Assembly: GCF_023156585.1 (NCBI RefSeq) | Contig: NZ_JALNMI010000005.1 | Location: 248,001 to 312,000, forward strand | Length of the DNA stretch: 64,000 nucleotides | Direction: 5' to 3' | DNA from: Subsaxibacter sp. CAU 1640 | Lineage (GTDB): Bacteria; Bacteroidota; Bacteroidia; Flavobacteriales; Flavobacteriaceae | Shown: piece by piece, positions 1 to 8,514 of the stretch | How the letters are laid out: each line of letters begins with the position of its first letter | Position numbering within the stretch: position 1 is the stretch's first letter | Notes under the pieces: generated by a model | What the model was told of the DNA's origin: nothing | The model's input: the letters and a program-made list of their open reading frames with translations, nothing else | The model's database searches: none | Translations under genes and position numbers: made by a program

Positions 1-656
1 ATTACATTTTGAACTATCAGTATAATTCCGAAGGTAAAATATTTAGAGCAGAAGCTTATTTCAAAGATTATCACGATTTGGTGAAGTATGATACCGATTT
101 TGTGAGCTTTGACAGCAACTTTGATAATTCAGGTGATGGCTATGCCAAAGGATTTGATTTGTTTTGGAGAGATAACAAATCTGTGAAGAATGTCGATTAT
201 TGGGTTAGCTATTCCTATTTGGATACCGAAAGAGATTACCGCAACTTCCCGACTGCTGCACAGCCTAACTTTGCCAACACACATAATCTGTCATTAGTTG
301 GAAAATATTGGATTGATAGCTGGAAAAGTCAAGTAGGTTTCAGTTACGGATTTGCTTCTGGAAGAACGTATACAGACCCGAATATGGAAGGCTTTTTGAA
401 TGCCAAAACCAAATCGTACAATAGTTTGAGTGTCAATTGGGCTTATTTGATTGACCAACAGAAAATCCTTTACTTTTCTGTGAACAATGTGTTGGGTTTT
501 AAAAACGTGAATGGTTATGAATATGCCAATGTACCAGATATGAATGGTAACTTTGCACGAAGAAGTCTGCGCCCTGCAGCTGATCAATTCTTCTTTGTTG
601 GCTTCTTCTGGACCATCAGCGATAAAGGAACCGATAATCAGTTGGATAAGCTATAG
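1..656 (+). CDS. TonB-dependent receptor, C-terminal part (cut by window edge)
   Basis: The reading frame enters from the left edge without a start codon and ends at TAG 654-656, leaving about 217 residues. They show the alternating aromatic/polar pattern of outer-membrane beta strands, for example YWVSYSYLD, VGFSYGFASGRTY and LYFSVNNVLGF, separated by Asn/Asp-rich loops. The last strand (FFFVGFFWTI) is followed by a short hydrophilic tail, somewhat unusual because many barrels end on an aromatic residue. This fits the barrel end of a TonB-dependent receptor taking up a siderophore, cofactor or carbohydrate across the outer membrane. The plug domain and signal peptide lie outside the window, so the substrate cannot be guessed. 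The next gene converges on it with 4 bp between stops. Confidence 0.8.
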   Translation, partial: YILNYQYNSEGKIFRAEAYFKDYHDLVKYDTDFVSFDSNFDNSGDGYAKGFDLFWRDNKSVKNVDYWVSYSYLDTERDYRNFPTAAQPNFANTHNLSLVGKYWIDSWKSQVGFSYGFASGRTYTDPNMEGFLNAKTKSYNSLSVNWAYLIDQQKILYFSVNNVLGFKNVNGYEYANVPDMNGNFARRSLRPAADQFFFVGFFWTISDKGTDNQLDKL

Positions 657-660
657 ATTT

Positions 661-1866
661 TTACCTTCTGAATTTATAATAAGGCTCCAAAGGATGCGTG
701 TTGCCCTTCAGTAAGTTCGCAATAACATTCGCACCAATCACTGAAAAGGTAATACCGTTACCGCCAAAACCAAGCAGGAAGTAAGTGCTGGGAAAATCAG
801 GATGTTCACCAATATAAGGCAAGCCATCTTTGGTTTCTCCAAACGTTCCAGCCCAAGCAAAGTCGGCACGAAACTCATATTCAGGTAAGAGACGTTTCAA
901 TTTCTTTTGGAGCGTCTTTTCTTTTTTGCAAATCAATGAGTCACGCTTATCATCGTCTACAAAATCCTCATCTTCACCACCAATCAAGATACGATGGTCG
1001 TCAGTAGTGCGCATATACAGGTAAGGGTCAGCTGTATTCCAAAACAAAGTGTCGCACAAGTGTTTTTGCTTTTTGTCGATACGCTCGCCCACAATGGCAT
1101 AGGTAGATAAAAGTTTGACAAAATCGTCCTTGATGATTTCAGTACTCTCAAAACCATTGCAATAGATAAGCTTTTTAGCCTTGATGGTGTTACCGTAATC
1201 AGTTTTGACCTTAACGCCATTTTTGGTATAGTCCATAGATGCTATTTCCGTTTTATCAAACACTTTCAAGCCTTTTTTGCAATTATACTGCAGCGCATCG
1301 TGTGCGAACTTAAAAGCGTCCATACTGCCGCCTTGTTGAGAAAGGATGCCAGCATAAGCGTCTTTGAGATGGTATTTTTTCTGAAGTTGTTCCTCTGTCA
1401 ACCATTTAACGGGTAAACCAGCTTCTTTTCGTGCATCAAATTCCTTTTGAAGCATAGGAACATCCTTTTTGTAAGCTGCAAAGTAGAGCGATTCTTTTTT
1501 GTCGAATCCACAGTCAGATTTGATGTGCTTTACAATACTTCCCAGTTCATCAATCGAATCATAACACGCCCAATAATTAGCTTCAGCGGCGTCTTTGCCA
1601 ATCATTTCCGTTAGTTCAAACAACGGTACGTCAATTTCATATTGCAACATAGAGGTGGTTGCCGAGGTGCTGCCGTTGGCGATTTCACGTCGGTCAATCA
1701 ATACGGTGTTGTAGTCTTCGCTGATGCATTTGTGCGCCATCAAGCTTCCGGTGATGCCACCACCAACAATTAGAATGTCGATATCCAAATCTTCAGCAAG
1801 GGAAGGGTAAGACTCCAAAAGTCCGTTTTTCACCAACCAGAACGGTTCATTCGATGTTAAATCCAT
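661..1866 (-). CDS. FAD-dependent oxidoreductase, DAO family
   Basis: A 401-residue protein with an N-terminal Rossmann motif, VGGGITGS at about residues 34-41, that binds the ADP part of FAD. It is followed by ADRR-type context (VLIDRREIANGSTSA) and the C-terminal GFGGNGITFS segment typical of D-amino-acid oxidase / glycine oxidase-like enzymes. These oxidise amines or amino acids, releasing imine and hydrogen peroxide. The NGSTSATTSM stretch after the flavin motif resembles gamma-glutamylputrescine oxidoreductase-type members, but the substrate is not determined. No signal peptide is seen, so it is probably cytosolic. No operon partner: it converges with the receptor to the left and a 452-bp gene-free stretch lies to its right. 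Confidence 0.85.
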   Translation of the reverse strand: MDLTSNEPFWLVKNGLLESYPSLAEDLDIDILIVGGGITGSLMAHKCISEDYNTVLIDRREIANGSTSATTSMLQYEIDVPLFELTEMIGKDAAEANYWACYDSIDELGSIVKHIKSDCGFDKKESLYFAAYKKDVPMLQKEFDARKEAGLPVKWLTEEQLQKKYHLKDAYAGILSQQGGSMDAFKFAHDALQYNCKKGLKVFDKTEIASMDYTKNGVKVKTDYGNTIKAKKLIYCNGFESTEIIKDDFVKLLSTYAIVGERIDKKQKHLCDTLFWNTADPYLYMRTTDDHRILIGGEDEDFVDDDKRDSLICKKEKTLQKKLKRLLPEYEFRADFAWAGTFGETKDGLPYIGEHPDFPSTYFLLGFGGNGITFSVIGANVIANLLKGNTHPLEPYYKFRR

Positions 1867-2046
1867 AGTTTGATTACAATTAGAATTGAAAATTAAAGGT
1901 TATCTATTTCAATAGTTAATTGAAAAACTAAAAAGATTAACACGGTTAGCACTTTGGGTGCTTTTACAAGAGACTTTTATTTCACGGAAAAATTGTTTAA
2001 AAATATCATTTATCAAAGGTTTAAATTTCACAAAAAAACTCACCTT

Positions 2047-2142
2047 TTGTTCGAGTGTTGTTCGACATTTGTTCGGGTATCCTTCGGTAAAAACGCCTTT
2101 TTCCGCACAACACCCGAAGGACACCCGAACATCACCCGAACA
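2047..2142. repeat. Inverted pair of 11-bp repeat arrays in a gene-free stretch
   Basis: The 452-bp gap 1867-2318 holds no convincing gene but contains two facing arrays. The left arm has four 11-bp units at 2047-2057, 2058-2068, 2069-2079 and 2080-2090 built on TTGTTCGGGTA. The right arm has three units at 2110-2120, 2121-2131 and 2132-2142 built on ACACCCGAACA, the reverse complement of the same motif. The arms could pair into a long imperfect hairpin or cruciform around a 19-bp centre. Short open frames across it have no codon bias or ribosome-binding context and are not called. The rest of the gap shows nothing recognisable. Confidence 0.75.
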
Positions 2143-2318
2143 AGTGTCAGAGGAAACTGTCAGAAATGTTTAATGTATTTGGTCGCATAATTATTTGAAA
2201 AATTGTGCTTTGCTTCCTCTTATTTTCCATTGGCATCAAAACAAATAGGATATGAACAAATTTTTACAATAGACTTTTTAGAACTTATGGTTTGAATTGA
2301 TTTTAAAAATTACTGATT

Positions 2319-2636
2319 ATGAATAATTCTTATCAAAAATGTATTGAAGCGTGTCAAAAGTGCTTGGTCGATTGCCAAAACTGCCTCATAGAAATGGCTG
2401 GAATGAAAAGTATGAACGATTGCCCTAAATGCTGCGTGCAGTGTATTGATGCTTGTCTATCAAGTATTAAAATGATGGCTGCCGATAGCAAATATGCATC
2501 ACAATATTGTATGCTTTGTGCTTTGGTATGCGAATGGTGTGCCGAGCAATGTGGTGAACACGACCACGAACATTGCAAAGTCTGTGCAGAATCTTGCAGA
2601 GTATGTGCTGAAGAATGCCGTAAGATGGCAGCTTAA
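2319..2636 (+). CDS. Cysteine-rich four-helix copper-binding protein (DUF326)
   Basis: A 105-residue protein with 20 cysteines, mostly in CxxC and CxxxC spacings along predicted helices (C8, C12, C15, C19, C22, then C35-C46, C64-C78 and C86-C100), plus an HDHEH cluster at 81-85. This is the layout of DUF326 / Csp-type four-helix-bundle proteins, whose known members load many Cu(I) ions inside the bundle. No signal peptide is present, so it should be a cytosolic copper store or buffer. It stands alone; no copper ATPase or metal-responsive regulator is nearby. Family assignment is strong, copper binding is inferred from the family. Confidence 0.85.
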   Translation: MNNSYQKCIEACQKCLVDCQNCLIEMAGMKSMNDCPKCCVQCIDACLSSIKMMAADSKYASQYCMLCALVCEWCAEQCGEHDHEHCKVCAESCRVCAEECRKMAA

Positions 2637-2747
2637 TAGGTTATACAATATGTTCGATGTAACGAGACCTAAAGAACATAGTATTACTTATAATCAAAAA
2701 CTTTTATAGAAGTTTTTTAATTAGCTCTGATGTTCTCATGCCTTTTT

Positions 2748-3584
2748 TTACGCTGAATATTTGGATTTGACTAAATCGTATTCAAAGAAATTTAACACAG
2801 CGAGATTTTTTGAAAAAACTTGATTAATCGCTTTTATATCTTTTTCTGCGAGCTTATTAATTTTATCTGTATTTAAATTTTCAATTCCCATACTTTTCGA
2901 CATATAATTATGGGCCGAGAATGATTGCAAATGATTTAAGTCATTTAATTCAGGAATAAATTTTTGAATTCGCTGAATTGTTTCTTCAGGTGTATCTACA
3001 AGATGCTCATAAGAAACCTGAATATGGTTTGGTAGGTAGAGAATATTTTCCATTTGATATTTCAAGCATTGAATAGCAAATTCAGCAGCATCACTTGCTG
3101 TGTAGTTTTCTCTTCTCATTAAGCTCTCGCAATGCGCATAGGGGTTTCTATAAAAAACGATAAAGAAACTTGGGTTAAACACTTTGAGTAAAGATTTTGT
3201 TCTTATAATGTTTGGAGGGCTTTTCTCCAATAAAATAGGATGGGTAATATCCCAGTATTTCAGCCATTGACGTTTTATAATTTTCCAATTAAAATCTATA
3301 TCTTCATTCCAACGGTTATCGTTGAACATAATTTTGCGAACTTTAGGTAGAGTTTGTCCTTCTCTTGTACCAAAGGAATTGTTAACAGAAACAGCTTTTG
3401 AAGTTGAGATAAGTTCATTAAACATGGTAGATCCACAATAAGGAGGAGAAAGAATGAACAAAAACTTGTTGTTTTTCTTCACTGCAAAGGTCCTTTTGAC
3501 TTTATTCCGTGTTAATGTTGGCAAATATTTCCAAGAAGGTGGAACTAACCGTGAAGCAAGAATCAAGTATGTCTTTTTCTGCAA
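2748..3584 (-). CDS. Sulfotransferase-like protein
   Basis: A 278-residue protein with the two cofactor motifs of PAPS-dependent sulfotransferases: a P-loop-like phosphosulfate motif ILSPPYCGSTMFN at about residues 44-56 and a 3'-phosphate motif around FYRNPYAHCESLMRR at about 143-157. It probably transfers sulfate to a small molecule or glycan; no substrate can be read. The start is uncertain: the reading begins at TTG 3584, but the same bases lie in a TAGTTTTG promoter-like element on the minus strand, so the real start may be the second TTG (3566). It is isolated on both sides. The phosphosulfate motif is somewhat degenerate, so another P-loop transferase remains possible. Confidence 0.65.
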   Translation of the reverse strand: MQKKTYLILASRLVPPSWKYLPTLTRNKVKRTFAVKKNNKFLFILSPPYCGSTMFNELISTSKAVSVNNSFGTREGQTLPKVRKIMFNDNRWNEDIDFNWKIIKRQWLKYWDITHPILLEKSPPNIIRTKSLLKVFNPSFFIVFYRNPYAHCESLMRRENYTASDAAEFAIQCLKYQMENILYLPNHIQVSYEHLVDTPEETIQRIQKFIPELNDLNHLQSFSAHNYMSKSMGIENLNTDKINKLAEKDIKAINQVFSKNLAVLNFFEYDLVKSKYSA

Positions 3585-3717
3585 AACTAAAGTACTGTAA
3601 TTTGAAACATGTTAAGCAACATGACGCCTTGATCGGGTTTAATGGCGAAAGTGAAGCTTAAAAGAGCTGATTAAAGTGCAAATTAACGGTAAATTAATTT
3701 ATTTGAACGAAAAGATT

Positions 3718-4992
3718 TTATTTTTTAATCTCAATACATTCAAAACATTTTAAAAGGTAAGAATTTTCATAGTTTAAATCTTCCGAACCTTTCAACGGCT
3801 CGGTGAGCAATGGTTTTTTGTCCAACACTTTTTTAAAGCCTTTGGCGTATTCCACCAAGTGGTCTCTGCGACTTTTGAGTTTTGTTGCAATTTTTTCGGC
3901 ATCGAGGTCGTAGATGTCCTTTGGCCATTGACGTAAGGCATTTTCGATGACTTCGTCAGTCAGTTTATCTTGTAGAATTTTGGCTTGTTTGATATACACA
4001 TCTTCTGAAATATTCTGAAGAAAATATACATCAAATGGCTGAACCAGTCCAGGTAAATAATCAATGTCATCATCAAAAGGTCGCATTTCGGGTTTGACGT
4101 TTTTATTCGAAATGATATTAGGGATGACACCTCCTAGATTGAAAAAGGCATTATCTCTATCGGCAGGCAACGGAATTGCATTTATGTATTTACCTTGTAG
4201 TTGCAAAACCCAGCCCCATTGTTTGGCGTGACGGTCCCAATCACCAATGATTATGTCGAAAAGACGTGCTCTGACCAAAGCATTTTGGTCTATCTGCAAA
4301 TGTTCTCCGTGCTCTTGTTTAAGTTCTTGTAAATCATCAGTGTCTACAATCTCAATGACGTTCTGGTAATTCGTCCAATTGACCTTACTTTCTGTCTCGT
4401 ACTCAAAAAGAAACAATTTATTGCCGTAATTATCGCTGTAACCTTCCAAAGCGTCTTGTTTTGGAACAAACACAATTTTTGGTTTGGTGTGCAGAATGCC
4501 TACAGCATCTGCCAATTGAGATACCACAACGGCACCATAAGGATGCTGTGCAGAAATACCATCGACTACAATATTCTCAAGTCCCAATGTTTTGGCAAAC
4601 TCTGGTACCAAAGGTGCAGGATTTTTGTTAATGCCTCGTAAGGTATAGTGGATGCCGCTTGGCCCTTCCAATTCCAAAGATTTGGTTTGTTTGCCACCGC
4701 CTTCATCTATCACTTTCAACGTATCCAAAAACATCACAGGAGCTTTAATAGGTGTGGACCAAGCCTTGCGATAATGTTCACCCTGCATCAAACGTTTCAA
4801 CTCATTGCTTTTATATTGCGTAGTGGCAGCAACACTTACCGAATCTAATTTTGTGAAATCAATTTCTTCAATGTCGTCGAAATTGGCTAGAATTGAAGTC
4901 TCGGGTTGCTCTGGCGATGAATTTAGAGACCAATACATCAAAATGATGAAAAGTATGAGGAGTGCTGCGATAAGTCCTAAAACTTTTTTCAT
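3718..4992 (-). CDS. Membrane-anchored protein with kinase-like (HipA/Fam20-type) motifs
   Basis: 424 residues. One N-terminal hydrophobic segment (about 5-20, ending in YWSLN) should anchor the rest outside the cytoplasm. A glycine-rich stretch GGGKQTKSLELEG (98-110) followed by YTLRGINKNP looks like a kinase N-lobe. DWDRHAKQWGW (251-261) and PADRDNAFF (276-284) have the D-x-x-R-H and D-R-D patterns seen in catalytic and metal-binding loops of HipA/Fam20/CotH-like kinases. The two motif pairs are also familiar from C-terminal regions of some Bacteroidota metallophosphoesterase proteins, absent here. I infer an atypical extracytoplasmic kinase or phosphotransferase-like domain; its substrate and activity are unknown. 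No partner gene is evident. Confidence 0.5.
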   Translation of the reverse strand: MKKVLGLIAALLILFIILMYWSLNSSPEQPETSILANFDDIEEIDFTKLDSVSVAATTQYKSNELKRLMQGEHYRKAWSTPIKAPVMFLDTLKVIDEGGGKQTKSLELEGPSGIHYTLRGINKNPAPLVPEFAKTLGLENIVVDGISAQHPYGAVVVSQLADAVGILHTKPKIVFVPKQDALEGYSDNYGNKLFLFEYETESKVNWTNYQNVIEIVDTDDLQELKQEHGEHLQIDQNALVRARLFDIIIGDWDRHAKQWGWVLQLQGKYINAIPLPADRDNAFFNLGGVIPNIISNKNVKPEMRPFDDDIDYLPGLVQPFDVYFLQNISEDVYIKQAKILQDKLTDEVIENALRQWPKDIYDLDAEKIATKLKSRRDHLVEYAKGFKKVLDKKPLLTEPLKGSEDLNYENSYLLKCFECIEIKK

Positions 4993-5092
4993 AAATAGGT
5001 TGTTTGGTTTTAAGTCGAATTTAGAGTAAGCTTTTTAAAAACAATACCCTATATAAAACAAAAAATAACTCTATTCCTAGAGTCATTTGTCT

Positions 5093-5659
5093 TTATCTGT
5101 TTTCGGGTTTCCATTTGATATTGCACCCAATGCTTGGCTTTTGCTCTGGGCTGACAGGCTGGTTATTCAGTAAGGCATTTAGTGCATTTCTGATATCCTT
5201 TCCGTCTACTGGAACGCCATTGCTAGGGCGCGAATCATCTAATTGTCCTCGGTATATCAATTTCAATTTTTCATCAAACATATAAAAATCAGGAGTGCAA
5301 GCGGCTTTATAGGCTTTGGCAACCTGTTGGGACGCATCATAAAGATATGGAAAGATATAACCTTCGGCTTTAGCAGTTTCCTTCATTTTATCAGGAGCAT
5401 CCTGCGGATAGTTTTCCACATCATTGCTTGAAATGGCGATAAAATTAATTCCTTTTGGTTTATAATCTTTGGCCAAACGTACCAGCTGTGCGTTGATGTG
5501 TTTAACGAAAGGGCAGTGGTTGCAAATAAACATAATAACGGTGCCTTTAAGGCCTTTAGCCTCGTCTAGGGAAACATTTTGTTCGGTTACTGTGTCCAAC
5601 AATTTGAAATCAGGCGCTTTGGTGCCAAGAGGCAGCATATTTGATGGTGTCTGGGCCAT
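5093..5659 (-). CDS. Thioredoxin-fold redoxin (AhpC/TSA-like)
   Basis: 188 residues with the N-terminal LGTKAPDFKLLDTV segment of the AhpC/TSA-Redoxin group and a CNHC motif (CNHCPFVKHI, about residues 46-55) at the position of the thioredoxin active site. The conserved Thr-Pro loop is present as CTPDFYMFD. There is no signal peptide, so it should act in the cytosol as a thiol-disulfide or peroxide reductase; the CNHCPxVKH form is a well-known uncharacterised clade. It is divergent from csaA with about 40 bp between the starts, which may share regulatory sequence. Family is clear, physiological substrate is not. Confidence 0.85.
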   Translation of the reverse strand: MAQTPSNMLPLGTKAPDFKLLDTVTEQNVSLDEAKGLKGTVIMFICNHCPFVKHINAQLVRLAKDYKPKGINFIAISSNDVENYPQDAPDKMKETAKAEGYIFPYLYDASQQVAKAYKAACTPDFYMFDEKLKLIYRGQLDDSRPSNGVPVDGKDIRNALNALLNNQPVSPEQKPSIGCNIKWKPENR

Positions 5660-5701
5660 TTTAATGTTTTTTATTTAGGGTTAAAATTATAATTTTATGG
5701 A

Positions 5702-6037
5702 ATGAATAAGATAATAACTTTTGAAGACTTCTCCAAAGTCGATTTACGAGTAGGAACCATCATTGAAGTCAATGATTTTCCGGAAGCGCGAAACCCAGCG
5801 TATCAATTGACCATTGATTTTGGAGGCTTGGGAATCAAGAAATCATCAGCACAAATCACAACGCTTTATACAAAGGAGCAATTGCTCAACCGTCAGATTG
5901 TTGCCGTCGTGAATTTCCCAAAAAAACAGATTGCCAAGTTTATGAGTGAATGTTTGGTAGTGGGAGCAGTAGATGGTAAAGATGTCATTTTATTGAATCC
6001 GGAACAGAAAGTAAAAAACGGCTCAACCGTAAGCTAA
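5702..6037 (+). CDS. csaA: CsaA-like tRNA-binding domain protein
   Basis: 111 residues, the full length of the stand-alone tRNA-binding (EMAP-II/Trbp111) family. The opening TFEDFSKVDLRVGTI, the AYQLTIDFG strand, the KKSSAQIT segment and the final ECLVVGAVDG are the family hallmarks of CsaA, an OB-fold dimer that binds tRNA and has chaperone-like export activity in Bacillus. It is transcribed away from the redoxin gene and ends just before a strong bidirectional terminator. Assignment to the CsaA family is confident; the chaperone role in this organism is inferred from the family. Confidence 0.9.
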   Translation: MNKIITFEDFSKVDLRVGTIIEVNDFPEARNPAYQLTIDFGGLGIKKSSAQITTLYTKEQLLNRQIVAVVNFPKKQIAKFMSECLVVGAVDGKDVILLNPEQKVKNGSTVS

Positions 6038-6039
6038 AA

Positions 6040-6068
6040 AAAACCGTTGTTTGAAAAACAACGGTTTT
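6040..6068. terminator. Bidirectional intrinsic terminator between csaA and DUF3276 gene
   Basis: A 13-bp perfect stem (AAAACCGTTGTTT at 6040-6052 with its complement at 6056-6068) closes a 3-base loop. A-tract on the left and T-tract on the right make it functional in both directions, as expected between the convergent genes ending at 6037 and 6093. Confidence 0.85.
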
Positions 6069-6092
6069 TATATGGTATGTCAACTTCAGTTA

Positions 6093-6494
6093 TTAAATAT
6101 CTTCAAAGCTGATATCTGTAAAATTATCAGTGCTTTTTGCAGCTCCACTTGCTACTGCAGCGTCAGAATCATCAGAGGAATCGTAATCATCTTTTTTGTA
6201 ATCTTTTTGGTGACGCTCGCTGATGACTTCATCTCCTTTTTCATCAACAATGTAATCTGTCATTTCCCTTAAGATATCATTGAACTCTGCAAAGTCTTCT
6301 TTGTATAGATAGATTTTGTGTTTTTTGTAATGAAAAGAACCGTCATCATTGGTGAACTTTTTGCTTTCTGTGATGGTTAGGTAATAATCATCTGCTTTTG
6401 TAGATCTTACATCAAAAAAATAAGTTCTTCGTCCTGCTCTCAATACTTTGGAGTATATCTCTTCTTTCTCCATCATTCCATTATTATCACTCAT
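6093..6494 (-). CDS. DUF3276 family protein (PUR-alpha-like)
   Basis: 133 residues. The core, about residues 10-85 (IYSKVLRAGRRTYFFDVRST, then YYLTITESKKF and HKIYLYKEDFAEF), matches DUF3276, a Bacteroidota/spirochaete family with the PUR-alpha nucleic-acid-binding fold. The tail is acidic and Ser/Asp-rich and probably disordered. Known PUR-alpha proteins bind single-stranded DNA/RNA or RNA duplexes. It stands alone, ends into the shared terminator, and has no sign of an operon. Family clear, role unproven. Confidence 0.88.
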   Translation of the reverse strand: MSDNNGMMEKEEIYSKVLRAGRRTYFFDVRSTKADDYYLTITESKKFTNDDGSFHYKKHKIYLYKEDFAEFNDILREMTDYIVDEKGDEVISERHQKDYKKDDYDSSDDSDAAVASGAAKSTDNFTDISFEDI

Positions 6495-6616
6495 AATTTT
6501 TTAATTAATTTGATTTAGCGTCTCAAAAATCTAAAAAAAAAGAATAGTAACCAACTAAATATGTCATTTCTTTTGAATGAAACTAATTGAAGAATGCTTC
6601 AAGTAGCCTTATTACT

Positions 6617-8377
6617 TTAATTGGATGATGATTCCGTGAGCTGTTTTAGGTACAGATTCTTGTAGTAGCCATCGGTATTTATCAGGCTGTCGTGCGTACC
6701 TTGCTGTATGATATTGCCATCTTCCAGAACAATAATTTTATCAGCATTTTTTGCAGAAGACACTCGGTGACTGACAATGATGGTGGTTTTATCTTCCGTC
6801 ACCTTGATGAGGTTTTTAAGTATTTTTTCTTCTGTCTCTGTATCAACGGCAGATAAACAATCGTCAAACAATAAAATAGTCGGTTCTTTGATGATGGCTC
6901 TGGCTATGGAGATACGCTGCTTTTGTCCTCCAGAAAGTGTAATGCCTCGTTCGCCCAAAACGGTATCATAGCCATTGGTAAACTTCTTGATGTTTTTATG
7001 AACGTCCGCATTTTTTGCAGCATTGATGACGTCCTCTTCAGTGGCGTCTTCTTTTCCGAACATAATATTGTTCTTTATGGTGTCGGAAAAAAGGAAGGCA
7101 TCTTGTGGTACATAGCCAATGCTCTTTCTTAAATCGTTGAGATTTAATTGGTCTATCTGCGTGCCATCAATGGTGATTTGACCTTGCTGAACATCGTAAA
7201 GTCTGCCAATCAAATCGAGAATAGTGGACTTCCCAGAGCCCGTTTTTCCAAGAATGGCCAAGGTTTCACCTTTATTCAATTTAAAACTGACATTTTTTAA
7301 GGCTTGAATATTGGTGTCGGGATACACGAATGACACATTTTTGAATTCAATTTCGCCTTGAATATTAGAATGAGTTGAGACTTTGTTTTTGATTTCAGGC
7401 TCTTGTTTCAAGAACTCGTTGATACGCTTTTGTGACGCTTCAGCTCTTTGAATGACCGAAGTAACCCAGCCAACTGTAGCCACAGGCCAAGTCAACAAAT
7501 TGACATATATGATGAATTTTGCAATGACACCAAGGCTTGCAATTTCACCATTCATATATTGAACACCACCTATGTAAATCACGATGATGTTACTCAAGCC
7601 AATCAGAAAAATCATCAACGGGAAAAACAAGGCTTGAACTTTTACAAGATCGAGGTTCTTTTGTCTGTTCTCTAAAGAAAGTGTTTCAAAATCAGAATTG
7701 ATTTGTGGCTCAATTCCATACGATTTGATAACCGAAATCCCGCTGAAAGTTTCTTGCGAAAATGTTGAAAGTTTTGATAGCCAAACCTGTACAATAGTAC
7801 TTTTTTTATGGATTTTTCTGCTCAATACATAAATAAAATAGGAGAGTACCGGAAGAGGAATTATGGTATAAAGTGTCAGTACAGGTGCTTCTCTAAACAT
7901 CAAATACAATGCAATGATAAAGAGCGTCAGTGTATTGATACTATACATAATGGCAGGACCTACGTACTCACGGACTTTTCCAACGTCTTCGCTGATTCGG
8001 TTCATCAAATCTCCTGTACGATTGGATTTATAGAAATTAAGAGATAGGCGTTGGTATTGCTGATAAACTTCATTCTTTAAATCGTATTCCACATATCGAG
8101 ATACATTTATCAGCGTTTGACGCATCAAGAACGTAAAAATTCCTCCAATGATAGCTGCGCCAACGATGTATAGGATGTTCATCAAGAGCTCTGTCTTTAC
8201 AATATCAACATCAGTAATGACACCTTTGCGATATTCATCGATGACATCTACAGAAGAACCTACCAATTCAGGTGTAAATAAGAGAAATATTCGTGCAATA
8301 ATTGTGATAACTATACCAGATAGCATTTGGTATCGATACTTATAGAAATATTTATTGATGTGTTTTAATTCTTTCAT
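6617..8377 (-). CDS. ABC exporter half-transporter (MsbA/MdlB type)
   Basis: 586 residues: six predicted membrane helices in the first 330 residues (ABC type-1 exporter domain), then a nucleotide-binding domain with Walker A GKTGSGKST (about 376), signature LSGGQKQR, Walker B ILLFDDCLSAVD and switch histidine in IIVSHRVSS. Walker B is followed by Asp rather than the usual catalytic Glu (LLFDD), a variation found in one half of some heterodimeric exporters, so this subunit may have a degenerate site or need a partner. Such proteins export lipids, drugs or peptides. No partner half-transporter is adjacent. The protein is full length. Confidence 0.9.
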   Translation of the reverse strand: MKELKHINKYFYKYRYQMLSGIVITIIARIFLLFTPELVGSSVDVIDEYRKGVITDVDIVKTELLMNILYIVGAAIIGGIFTFLMRQTLINVSRYVEYDLKNEVYQQYQRLSLNFYKSNRTGDLMNRISEDVGKVREYVGPAIMYSINTLTLFIIALYLMFREAPVLTLYTIIPLPVLSYFIYVLSRKIHKKSTIVQVWLSKLSTFSQETFSGISVIKSYGIEPQINSDFETLSLENRQKNLDLVKVQALFFPLMIFLIGLSNIIVIYIGGVQYMNGEIASLGVIAKFIIYVNLLTWPVATVGWVTSVIQRAEASQKRINEFLKQEPEIKNKVSTHSNIQGEIEFKNVSFVYPDTNIQALKNVSFKLNKGETLAILGKTGSGKSTILDLIGRLYDVQQGQITIDGTQIDQLNLNDLRKSIGYVPQDAFLFSDTIKNNIMFGKEDATEEDVINAAKNADVHKNIKKFTNGYDTVLGERGITLSGGQKQRISIARAIIKEPTILLFDDCLSAVDTETEEKILKNLIKVTEDKTTIIVSHRVSSAKNADKIIVLEDGNIIQQGTHDSLINTDGYYKNLYLKQLTESSSN

Positions 8378-8458
8378 TCCAATAACTTGGGGCGCATTAA
8401 GTTTTTAACAATATTGCATTTTAACAGCTATATTTTTGCTAATACTCCAATATTGATT

Positions 8459-8466
8459 TATTTTTG
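8459..8466 (+). promoter_or_regulatory. Promoter -7 element for leucine dehydrogenase-type gene
   Basis: TATTTTTG fits the Bacteroidota -7 consensus TAnnTTTG; a TTG lies 20 bp upstream (8436-8438) at the -33 position. The gene starts 48 bp downstream. A second TATTTTTG at 8431-8438 could be an alternative. Confidence 0.6.
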
Positions 8467-8514
8467 CAGGCTGTTTTTAGATAATCTACAAACGCTAGTT
8501 TAAATAATAATGAT

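Noticed and set aside
1954-2190. Small open frames across the 11-bp repeat region
   Set aside because: They run through both repeat arms, lack a ribosome-binding context and have no recognisable protein features.
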